A stretch of 64,000 nucleotides of DNA from contig NZ_JACCBG010000001.1 in NCBI RefSeq assembly GCF_013409645.1, positions 496,001 through 560,000 on the forward strand. The letters are read 5' to 3'. The stretch is from Nocardioides panaciterrulae. Its GTDB lineage: Bacteria > Actinomycetota > Actinomycetes > Propionibacteriales > Nocardioidaceae. The position numbers and the translations under genes were made by a program. The notes beneath the pieces were generated by a model that worked only from the letters and a program-made list of their open reading frames with translations, had not been told where the DNA came from and searched no databases. This document shows, one piece after another, positions 57,373-64,000 of the stretch (its first letter is position 1; every line of letters starts with the position of its first letter).

Positions 57373-58233
57373 ATGGCCTCCAGGGACGTGCTCGCCGCCG
57401 GTGCCGTGGTCTTCGGGCGGGGACGCACGGTGCTGCTGGTGCACCGGCCGCGGTACGACGACTGGTCGTTCCCCAAGGGCAAGCTCGACCCGGGCGAGCA
57501 CCCGGTCACCGCGGCCGTCCGCGAGGTCGCCGAGGAGACCGGCCTGCGGGTCCGGCTGGGCCTGCCGCTGCCGTCGCTGCGCTACCGCAACGGCGGGGAC
57601 CGGATGAAGACCGTCTACTACTGGACCGGCCGGGCCGTGGACGGCGAGGACGTGAGCGGCTACCTCCCCAACGACGAGATCGACGCCGTGGAGTGGGTCG
57701 ACCGCGACGAGGCCGAGCGGCGGCTGACCTACCCTCACGACCGCGACACCCTGCGCCGGGCCCGCGAGCTGCCCACGAAGACCCGGGCGCTGGTGGTGCT
57801 GCGCCACGGCGCCGCCCGCTCGCGCAAGGCCTGGCGGCACGACGACCGGATCCGCCCGCTGGTGCACGCCGGTCAGGAGCAGGCCCGCGCGCTGGTGCCG
57901 CTGCTCGGGGCGTACGACGTGAGCCGGGTGGTCTCCTCGAGCAGCACCCGGTGCGTGGCGACGGTGGCGCCGTACGCCGACGCGAGCGGCTGGAAGGTCG
58001 AGTCCGAGGACGGGCTGACCGAGGAGGGGGCGACCGCCGGGTCGGTGCTGGCCGTGGTCGACGGCCTGCTCGCGGGTGACGACGGCGCGGTGATCTGCAC
58101 CCACCGCCCGGTGCTGCCCGCGGTCTTCGACGCGCTCGGGGTCGAGGACCCGCAGCTCGACCCCGCCGGGATGCTGGTCGCCCACGTCCGCAAGGGGCGG
58201 GTGGTGGCCACCGAGGTGCAGCAGCCCCGCTGA
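57373..58233 (+). CDS. MutT1-type Nudix hydrolase fused to a histidine phosphatase domain
   Basis: 286 residues. The Nudix box runs from G36 (GKLDPGEHPVTAAVREVAEE then TGL) with all catalytic residues. A histidine-phosphatase domain follows (VVLRHG, H145; arginine in KAWRHDDRIRPL; late His in ICTHRPVLP). The two-domain layout is that of mycobacterial MutT1, which removes oxidised nucleotides such as 8-oxo-dGTP and diadenosine polyphosphates. The start has little leader, and the divergent gene begins 43 bp away. Confidence 0.93.
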   Translation: MASRDVLAAGAVVFGRGRTVLLVHRPRYDDWSFPKGKLDPGEHPVTAAVREVAEETGLRVRLGLPLPSLRYRNGGDRMKTVYYWTGRAVDGEDVSGYLPNDEIDAVEWVDRDEAERRLTYPHDRDTLRRARELPTKTRALVVLRHGAARSRKAWRHDDRIRPLVHAGQEQARALVPLLGAYDVSRVVSSSSTRCVATVAPYADASGWKVESEDGLTEEGATAGSVLAVVDGLLAGDDGAVICTHRPVLPAVFDALGVEDPQLDPAGMLVAHVRKGRVVATEVQQPR

Positions 58234-58309
58234 ATGCCACCCGCGGGCAGGCCGGTGCACGTGACGCTCGTCCCAGGCCCGGCCCGATGTCGTCCAACCG
58301 GTCGGTGAC

Positions 58310-58364
58310 GTTCACCCCTCGTTCACCGACGGCCACGGAACCCGTCACCTCGGCTCCCTACCTT
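58310..58364 (+). promoter_or_regulatory. PHO box and -10 of the pst operon
   Basis: Two 11-bp direct repeat units, GTTCACCCCTC (58310-58320) and GTTCACCGACG (58321-58331), match the PhoP-binding repeats of actinobacteria. TACCTT (58359-58364) is a suitable -10 41 bp before pstS. Confidence 0.8.
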
Positions 58365-58404
58365 CACTGGTGTCATCCCCGAGAAAGACATCAGGAGATC
58401 CGAA

Positions 58405-59511
58405 GTGAAGCGCACTTCCATCCGCCGCGCCGCCCTGCCCGGCATTGCCGTCCTGGGCCTGGCGGTCTCCGTCTCCGCCTGCGCCGCGGGCAACGAGACC
58501 AGCAACTCCGGCAGCGCCAGCGGCAGCCTGAGCGGCACGCTCAACGGCGGCGGCTCGTCGGCCCAGGAGTCCGCCATGAGCGCCTGGCGCGCCGGCTTCC
58601 AGAGCCAGAACGGTGACGGCGTCACCGTCAACTACGACCCCGTCGGCTCGGGCACCGGCCGGGCGAACTTCATCTCCGGCGCCTACATGTTCGCCGGCTC
58701 CGACGCCGCGCTGAGCACCGACGCCGGTGAGCTGGACAAGGCCAAGCAGCGCTGCGGCGGCGACGTCATCGAGGTCCCGGACTACGTGAGCCCGATCGCG
58801 GTCATCTACCACCTCGACGGTGTCGACAACCTGCAGCTGTCGCCGGAGACCCTCGCCGACATCTTCGCCGGCAAGATCACCACGTGGGACGACCCGGCGA
58901 TCGCCAAGGACAATCCGGACGCCCAGCTGCCCTCGACCCGGATCACCCCCGTGCACCGCGCGGACGACTCCGGCACCACCGAGAACTTCACCGACTACCT
59001 CAACCAGGCGTCCAACGGGCACTGGAAGTGGGAGAAGGACGGCGTGTGGCCGATCAAGGGCGGCGAGTCCGGCGAGGGCACCTCCGGCCTGGTGGCCGCG
59101 GTCAAGGCCGGCCAGGGCACCATCGGCTACGCCGACGAGAGCCAGGCCGGTGACCTCGGCCAGGCCGCGATCAAGGTCGGCTCGTCGTACAACAAGCCGA
59201 GCGCCGAGGGCGCCGCGAAGGTGCTCGCGGTCTCCCCGAAGGTCCCCGGCCGGGGCAAGAACGACATGGCGATCGCGGTCGACCGCACCACGACGGAGCC
59301 GGGCGCCTACCCGATCATGCTGACGTCGTACCTCATCGCCTGCCCGACCTACGACAACGCCAACGACGCCGCGCTGGTCAAGGGCTTCATGTCCTACATC
59401 GTCTCCGACGCCGGTCAGAAGGCCGCGGCGGAGCAGGCGGGCTCGGCGCCGCTGGACCCCAAGCTGGCGAGCGAGGCCTCCTCGATCATCGACCAGATCT
59501 CCGGGAAGTAG
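58405..59511 (+). CDS. pstS: Phosphate-binding lipoprotein PstS
   Basis: 368 residues. Lipoprotein signal with VSACAAG (C26). The mature part has GGGSSAQESAMSAW (phosphate loop near the Ser), YDPVGSGTGR, ISGAYMFAGSDA, RADDSGTTENFTDYL and the final QKAAAEQAGSAPL, typical of PstS. It captures phosphate outside the membrane. GGAG lies 9 nt before the GTG. An attenuator hairpin follows, so PstS is made in excess of the permease. Confidence 0.96.
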   Translation: MKRTSIRRAALPGIAVLGLAVSVSACAAGNETSNSGSASGSLSGTLNGGGSSAQESAMSAWRAGFQSQNGDGVTVNYDPVGSGTGRANFISGAYMFAGSDAALSTDAGELDKAKQRCGGDVIEVPDYVSPIAVIYHLDGVDNLQLSPETLADIFAGKITTWDDPAIAKDNPDAQLPSTRITPVHRADDSGTTENFTDYLNQASNGHWKWEKDGVWPIKGGESGEGTSGLVAAVKAGQGTIGYADESQAGDLGQAAIKVGSSYNKPSAEGAAKVLAVSPKVPGRGKNDMAIAVDRTTTEPGAYPIMLTSYLIACPTYDNANDAALVKGFMSYIVSDAGQKAAAEQAGSAPLDPKLASEASSIIDQISGK

Positions 59512-59538
59512 CCATACAGCGTCAACAGCGTCAACCGC

Positions 59539-59571
59539 GTGCGGCGGGCCGGTCCGACCGGCCCGCCGCAC
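59539..59571 (+). terminator. Intercistronic hairpin between pstS and pstC
   Basis: GTGCGGCGGGCCGGT and its exact complement (15 bp) with a 3-nt loop, 28 bp after pstS. It can partly stop transcription or protect the pstS mRNA end. Confidence 0.8.
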
Positions 59572-59691
59572 ACGGGCGTTCCCACCCGCATCACCGTCGG
59601 CCACTCGGGGCCGGCCGCCCGGGGGGCTGACCGGAGCAGATCCGACCAGGTCCCGAGCAGAACCGAGCAGCCGCACCCAGCAAGGAGCATC

Positions 59692-60654
59692 GTGTCCGTC
59701 ACCACCTCACCGGAGCAGGACGCGCCGGAGACCACCAGGGCGGCGAAGCCACCCCGCAGCAGGGGGGACCGGCTCTTCGCCGGTGTCTCCCGCGCGGCCG
59801 GCCTGTTCATCCTCTTGGCCCTGGCCGGCGTCTTCGTCTTCCTCGCGATCGAGGGCTGGCCCGGCCTGAGCGCGGCCCGGGACACCTACGCGCCCAACCA
59901 CGACTTCTTGTCGTACGTGTGGCCGCTCGTCTACGGCACGGTGCTCTCCTCGGTGCTGGCCCTGGCGGTCGCGGTCCCGCTGGCCTTCGGGATCGCACTG
60001 TTCATCTCCCACTACGCGCCCCGCCGGCTCGCGGTTCCGGTCGCCTTCGTCATCGACCTGCTCGCCGCGGTGCCCTCGGTCGTCTTCGGCCTGTGGGGCG
60101 CCCGGGCGCTGGCGGTCTGGCTGGTGCCGGCGCAGCAGTGGCTGGACCACCACGCCGGCTGGCTGCCGTTCTTCGCCGGCCCGGCCTCGGTGACCGGCCG
60201 CACGGTCTTCACCGCCGCGCTGGTGCTGGCGGTGATGATCCTGCCGATCACCACCGCGATCTCGCGGGAGGTGTTCGCCCAGACCCCGCGACTGGACCAG
60301 GAGGCCGCGCTGGCGCTGGGTGCGACCCGCTGGGAGGCGATCCGCCTCTCGGTGTTCCCCTACGCCCGCTCCGGCATGGTCTCGGCCGTGATGCTGGGCC
60401 TGGGCCGGGCCCTGGGCGAGACGATGGCGGTCGCGATGGTGCTCTCCGCCTCGCCGGTGGTGACGCTCAACCTGATCTCCAGCACCAACCCCGCCACCGT
60501 GGCCTCGAACATCGCCTCGAGCTTCGCCGAGGCCACCCCGGCCAAGCTGCACGTGCTGATCGCGACCGGCCTGGTGCTGTTCGCGGTGACGTTCCTGGTG
60601 AACTTCGCGGCCCGGTGGGTCGTCAGCCGGAACGAACGGAGGATGGCCCGATGA
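59692..60654 (+). CDS. pstC: Phosphate ABC transporter permease PstC
   Basis: 320 residues, six membrane helices. The EAA loop is LDQEAALALGATRWEAIRLS; LGRALGETMAVAMVLSASPV follows. The GTG at 59692 has AAGGAG 7 nt upstream; in-frame starts further up would include the attenuator region. ATGA overlap with pstA. Confidence 0.95.
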   Translation: MSVTTSPEQDAPETTRAAKPPRSRGDRLFAGVSRAAGLFILLALAGVFVFLAIEGWPGLSAARDTYAPNHDFLSYVWPLVYGTVLSSVLALAVAVPLAFGIALFISHYAPRRLAVPVAFVIDLLAAVPSVVFGLWGARALAVWLVPAQQWLDHHAGWLPFFAGPASVTGRTVFTAALVLAVMILPITTAISREVFAQTPRLDQEAALALGATRWEAIRLSVFPYARSGMVSAVMLGLGRALGETMAVAMVLSASPVVTLNLISSTNPATVASNIASSFAEATPAKLHVLIATGLVLFAVTFLVNFAARWVVSRNERRMAR

Positions 60655-61748
60655 CCGCCGACCTCGGCACCCGGGACCTGCCCGCGCGGGACCTGGCCGT
60701 CCCGATGCGGCTCGCCCGCCCCCGGCTGCCCCGCTGGGCGCCGGCGCTGGCCGGCGTACTCGTGCTGGCAGCCGCCGGGCTGCCGGCGCTGCTGCTGGGC
60801 TGGTCGCTGATCGGCTGGCTGGCGCTGGCCTGGGTGGCGTTCCTGGTCGCGCTGCCGGCGTGGTCGTGGGCGGTGGAGAACCGCCGCGCGGCGGTCGACC
60901 GGCTGATGACCTCGCTGATCTGGTCCGCCTTCGGCCTCGCGGTGCTCCCGCTGGCCTGGCTGATCTGGACCGTGGTCAGCAAGGGCGCGCCGGTGGTCGA
61001 CGGCGAGTTCCTCACCTACTCGATGCGCAACATCACCGGCGCCGGCGGCGGCATCTTCCATGCGCTGATCGGCACGCTGCTGGTCACGCTGGCCGCCGCG
61101 GTGATCTCGGTGCCGGTGGGCATCTTCGCCGCGATCTATCTCGTGGAGTACGCCGCCGGCTCGCGCATCGGCCGCTGGATCACGTTCCTGGTCGACGTGA
61201 TGACCGGCATCCCCTCGATCGTGGCCGGCCTGTTCGCGCTGTCGCTGATCGTGCTGCTGCTCGGCCCCGAGACCCGGATGGGCTTCGGCGGCTCGATCGC
61301 GCTGTCGCTGCTGATGATCCCGATCGTGGTGCGCTCGACCGAGGAGATGCTGCGGCTGGTGCCCGGCCACCTCCGGGAGGCGTCGTACGCCCTGGGCGTG
61401 CCGAAGTGGCGCACGATCTCTAAGGTGGTGCTCCCGACCTCGATCGGGGGCATCATCACGGGGGTGACCCTCGCGATCGCCCGGGTGATCGGCGAGACCG
61501 CCCCGCTGCTGGTCATCGCCGGCAAGACCGACTCGGTGAACTGGAACCTGTTCAACGAGCGGATGACCACGCTGCCGGTCTACATCTACTACTCCTTCAC
61601 CCAGCCGGGCGTCGCGCCGGTCGGCAGCACCGTGGCGCCGGGGATCCCGCGCGCCTGGGGCGCCGCGCTGGTGCTGATCGTGATCGTCATGCTGCTGAAC
61701 CTGCTCGCGCGGGTCATCGGCCGGCTGCTCGCCCCCAAGAAGGGCTGA
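60651..61748 (+). CDS. pstA: Phosphate ABC transporter permease PstA
   Basis: 365 residues, with about 70 extra N-terminal residues (two added helices) before the usual six-helix permease. The EAA loop is LREASYALGVPKWRTISKVV and IGETAPLLVIAG follows. The extra pair of helices is not in E. coli PstA. ATG in the pstC stop. Confidence 0.94.
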   Translation: MTADLGTRDLPARDLAVPMRLARPRLPRWAPALAGVLVLAAAGLPALLLGWSLIGWLALAWVAFLVALPAWSWAVENRRAAVDRLMTSLIWSAFGLAVLPLAWLIWTVVSKGAPVVDGEFLTYSMRNITGAGGGIFHALIGTLLVTLAAAVISVPVGIFAAIYLVEYAAGSRIGRWITFLVDVMTGIPSIVAGLFALSLIVLLLGPETRMGFGGSIALSLLMIPIVVRSTEEMLRLVPGHLREASYALGVPKWRTISKVVLPTSIGGIITGVTLAIARVIGETAPLLVIAGKTDSVNWNLFNERMTTLPVYIYYSFTQPGVAPVGSTVAPGIPRAWGAALVLIVIVMLLNLLARVIGRLLAPKKG

Positions 61749-61796
61749 CCCCCGGCGACCCCGGGCCCGCTTCTTCACCAGACAAAGGAACCCACC

Positions 61797-62576
61797 ATGG
61801 CCAAGAGCATCGACGTCTCCGACCTGGACATCTACTACGGCGACTTCCTCGCCGTGCAGGGCGTGAACATGACCATCAAGGCGCGGTCGGTCACCGCGTT
61901 CATCGGCCCGTCGGGGTGCGGCAAGTCGACCATGCTGCGCTCGCTGAACCGGATGCACGAGGTGATCCCCGGGGCCCGGGTCGAGGGCAAGATCACCGTG
62001 GACGGGCAGTCGCTCTACGACCCCGCGATCGACCCGGTCGAGGTGCGCCGCCAGATCGGCATGGTCTTCCAGCGCCCCAACCCGTTCCCGACGATGTCGG
62101 TCTACGAGAACGTCCTGGCCGGCAACCGGCTCAACGCCCGGAAGCTGAAGAAGGCCGAGGCCGACGACGTGGTCGAGCGCTCGCTGCGCCACGCCAACCT
62201 GTGGAACGAGGTCAAGGACCGGCTGAACAAGCCCGGCATGGGCCTCTCCGGCGGCCAGCAGCAGCGGCTGTGCATCGCCCGCGCGATCGCCGTCGAGCCG
62301 CAGGTGCTGCTGATGGACGAGCCCTGCTCGGCCCTCGACCCGATCTCCACCTCCGCGATCGAGGACCTGATCCACGAGCTGAAGTCCGATTACACGATCG
62401 TGATCGTCACCCACAACATGCAGCAGGCCGCCCGGGTCTCCGACGAGACCGGCTTCTTCAACCTCAAGGCCACCGGCGAGCCCGGCCACCTGGTGGAGTT
62501 CAACCCCACCAAGAAGATGTTCACCAACCCCGACAACGAGTCCACCGAGGCCTACATCTCCGGCCGGTTCGGCTGA
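61797..62576 (+). CDS. pstB: Phosphate ABC transporter ATPase PstB
   Basis: 259 residues. Walker [10 protein letters not shown] (38-46), the PstB-typical [14 protein letters not shown], signature LSGGQQQR (150-157), Walker [12 protein letters not shown] and the switch His in [13 protein letters not shown]. It ends in the family's SGRFG. It powers phosphate uptake. AAAGGA precedes the ATG. Confidence 0.97.
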   Translation: MAKSIDVSDLDIYYGDFLAVQGVNMTIKARSVTAFIGPSGCGKSTMLRSLNRMHEVIPGARVEGKITVDGQSLYDPAIDPVEVRRQIGMVFQRPNPFPTMSVYENVLAGNRLNARKLKKAEADDVVERSLRHANLWNEVKDRLNKPGMGLSGGQQQRLCIARAIAVEPQVLLMDEPCSALDPISTSAIEDLIHELKSDYTIVIVTHNMQQAARVSDETGFFNLKATGEPGHLVEFNPTKKMFTNPDNESTEAYISGRFG

Positions 62577-62582
62577 TCGCTT

Positions 62583-62649
62583 CGGGTAGTCCGTGACGTT
62601 CCGGCCCCGGAGGAGCCCCCGGAGGGGCCCGAACGTCACGGACTACCCG
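62583..62649. repeat. GTAGTCCGTGACG palindromic element, copy 2
   Basis: CGGGTAGTCCGTGACGTTCC at one end and GAACGTCACGGACTACCCG at the other, with GGCCCC/GGGGCC inside. It follows pstB by 6 bp and is upstream of a same-strand gene, so it is not limited to convergent pairs. Confidence 0.9.
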
Positions 62650-62730
62650 CGGGAGCTCCAGCCCGACGTCGCCCACCGGGCCTGTGGATGACGCGCAGCA
62701 CCGCGGCGCGTTCGGCGCCAGCATCGAGGG

Positions 62731-63777
62731 GTGCCGTTCATCCCTCCCCTCGACGATCCGTGGCCCGGGCTGGTCCCGCCGGTGCGTGTCGACCCCGCGG
62801 GCAAGGTCGGCCCCACGCGCAAGCAGGCCCGCGGCCCGGGCTGGCGCAGGACGAGCCGGGGGCTCTACGTGCCGGCCGAGGTCGATGGAAGTGACCTGCG
62901 CCAGCGGATCGTGGAGGCGGCGGCCGTCCTGCCGTCGTACGGCGGGGTCGCCGGCTGGGCGGCGCTCGCCTGGTGCGGAGGGCGGTGGTTCGACGGGCTG
63001 CACCCCGGTGGCGCGAGCCGCCGACCTGTCACTCTCGTGACCAGCTGCCAGGACGTGCGCAGCCAGGCGGGTATCACCATCTCGGCCGAGCGCCTGGACC
63101 CGCGCGAGATCGTCGTGGTCCAGGGACTTCGGGTGACCATCCCTGCCCGTGCCGTGGCGTTCGAGGCCCGCTACGCGCGCTCGTTGGGGGCCGCGGTGGA
63201 GTGCATCGACATGGCCGCCTACTCGGATCTCGTCTCGCTCGAGGAGTGCGCGCAGTATGCGGCGAAGCTCAACGGCTGGACCGGCATCCCACGCTTTCGC
63301 GAGGCGATCCCGTTGGCCGACGAGAACGCATGGTCGCCCCAGGAGGTGTTCATGCGGCGCGTGTGGACGGTCGACGCCGGCATGCCCCGGCCGCTGTGCA
63401 ACCGCCCGGTCTTCGACGAGAACGGGCGACACATCGGCACCCCCGACCTGATCGATCCGGTCGCAGGGGTGGTCGGGGAGTACGAGGGCAAGCTGCACCT
63501 CGAGGGTGCCCAGCGCTCGCGTGACGTGCGCCGGGAGGGGCTGTTCCGCGGGCTGGGCCTGGAGTACGTCACCATGCTGGCCGGCGATTGCGCCAGCCCC
63601 TCCGACTTCATCCGCCGGCTCCAGGAGGCGTACGCCCGCTCGCAGTGGATCCCTCCGGAGGACCGGCGATGGCGGATGCAGCCCCCGCCCTGGTGGACCG
63701 ACACCTCGACCGTGCACTCCCGCCGGACGCTGCCGGAGTGGGAGCGTGCGCGGTTGCTGCGGTATCGAGCGGCTTGA
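62731..63777 (+). CDS. AbiEi/DUF559-like protein with a possible PD-(D/E)XK nuclease core
   Basis: 348 residues. The N-terminal part (GWRRTSRGLYVPAEVDGSDL, IVEAAAVLPSYGGVAGWAAL) resembles the winged-helix and antitoxin-like N-termini common in actinobacterial AbiEi-type proteins. The C-terminal part has GTPDLIDPVAGVVGEYEGKL followed by RREGLFRGLGLEYVTMLAGD, where Asp-x-x-Asp and Glu-x-Lys (EYEGK) fit a Vsr/DUF559 PD-(D/E)XK endonuclease-like fold. No partner toxin or methylase is next to it. Common in Nocardioides-type genomes from memory; role unknown. GTG start; the gene is flanked by two repeat elements of the same family. Confidence 0.8.
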   Translation: MPFIPPLDDPWPGLVPPVRVDPAGKVGPTRKQARGPGWRRTSRGLYVPAEVDGSDLRQRIVEAAAVLPSYGGVAGWAALAWCGGRWFDGLHPGGASRRPVTLVTSCQDVRSQAGITISAERLDPREIVVVQGLRVTIPARAVAFEARYARSLGAAVECIDMAAYSDLVSLEECAQYAAKLNGWTGIPRFREAIPLADENAWSPQEVFMRRVWTVDAGMPRPLCNRPVFDENGRHIGTPDLIDPVAGVVGEYEGKLHLEGAQRSRDVRREGLFRGLGLEYVTMLAGDCASPSDFIRRLQEAYARSQWIPPEDRRWRMQPPPWWTDTSTVHSRRTLPEWERARLLRYRAA

Positions 63778-63791
63778 GCTGGTGGGTCAGG

Positions 63792-63856
63792 GGGTAGTCC
63801 GTGACGCTCGGGCCCCCTACCGGCCGGTAGGAGGGCCAAAACGTCACGGACTACCC
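63792..63856. repeat. GTAGTCCGTGACG palindromic element, copy 3
   Basis: GGGTAGTCCGTGACGCTCGG at one end, AACGTCACGGACTACCC at the other, with a CTACCGGCCGGTAG inner palindrome. It lies 14 bp after the nuclease-like gene, between that gene and the convergent PiT gene. Confidence 0.9.
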
Positions 63857-63888
63857 GGACGACCCGGACGACCCGAAAGCCCGGCGAC

Positions 63889-64000
63889 TCAGGCCGGGAT
63901 CAGCAGGTGCAGCACGCCGTAGACGATCGCGGCGGCGATGCCGGCCGCCGGGACGGTGAGCACCCAGGCGATGACGATCGACTTGGCGACGCCCCACCGG
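63889..64000 (-). CDS. Inorganic phosphate transporter PiT family, C-terminal end (continues outside window)
   Basis: The visible 36 residues read RWGVAKSIVIAWVLTVPAAG and a further hydrophobic AAAIVYGVLHLLIPA end. RWxVAxxIVxAWxLTxPAA is the last repeat of PiT-type Na+/H+:phosphate permeases. Placed beside pst, it fits a low-affinity phosphate uptake system. Confidence 0.8.
   Translation of the reverse strand, partial: RWGVAKSIVIAWVLTVPAAGIAAAIVYGVLHLLIPA

Noticed and set aside
60360..62639. 759-codon minus-strand frame opposite pstC-pstA-pstB
   Set aside because: His/Arg/Asp-rich antisense shadow.

Overview
The window is about 70% or more GC with strongly G/C-ending codons. Together with the gene content (SARP and CGNR regulators, a Streptomyces-like gas vesicle set, GTTCACC-type PHO boxes, GTTT/GGGTAC stress promoters, many GTGA/ATGA overlaps) this points to a high-GC actinobacterium, most likely Nocardioides or a relative. 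The genus is an inference; no rRNA is present. I see no transposase, integrase or CRISPR array.

Layout. 1-5 kb: end of an MMPL transporter, then an undescribed-looking pair, a secreted-peptide-like protein with an internal duplication and an RRE/PqqD-like M50 membrane peptidase. 5-10.9 kb: tRNA-Phe, divergent SARP and CGNR regulators, an orphan oligopeptide-binding lipoprotein, tRNA-Glu, tRNA-Asp and a minimal metalloprotease. 10.9-14.2 kb: RsbW-like ATPase, NDH-2, GNAT. 14.3-20 kb: a ten-gene gas vesicle operon on the minus strand. 20.4-26.6 kb: guanine deaminase and xanthine dehydrogenase operon. 27-29.4 kb: tRNA-Lys and a hybrid histidine kinase. 29.5-45.4 kb: a FadR-type repressor divergent from a 12-gene CoA-thioester catabolic operon, followed by a co-regulated MHS transporter and amidohydrolase. 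45.5-52.2 kb: secreted NHL-type protein, GH26-like lipoprotein, ArsR/MFS pair and a PAS-GAF-PP2C phosphatase. 52.6-56.2 kb: cold-shock protein, small acidic protein and csoR-copZ-copA. 56.3-64 kb: membrane-anchored protein, MutT/phosphoglycerate-mutase fusion, pstSCAB, a nuclease-like protein and the end of a PiT transporter.

How it fits together. Three unrelated units (the M50/repeat pair, the RsbW-like gene and the gas vesicle operon) are each preceded by a SigB-like promoter (GTTT, 15-16 bp, GGGTAS), so a general-stress regulon may link them. The catabolic cluster activates an unknown carboxylic acid with an AMP-forming ligase and two class III CoA-transferases and processes it by beta-oxidation-type steps; the same 12-bp motif sits in both promoters of the cluster, and a related one lies before the repressor gene. 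The pst operon has a PHO box and an attenuator after pstS. Two families of intergenic palindromes (VGAR type at 13.6 and 20.2-20.5 kb; GTAGTCCGTGACG type at 56.2, 62.6 and 63.8 kb) act as gene-end punctuation, and the first supplies the last codons and stop of two unrelated genes.
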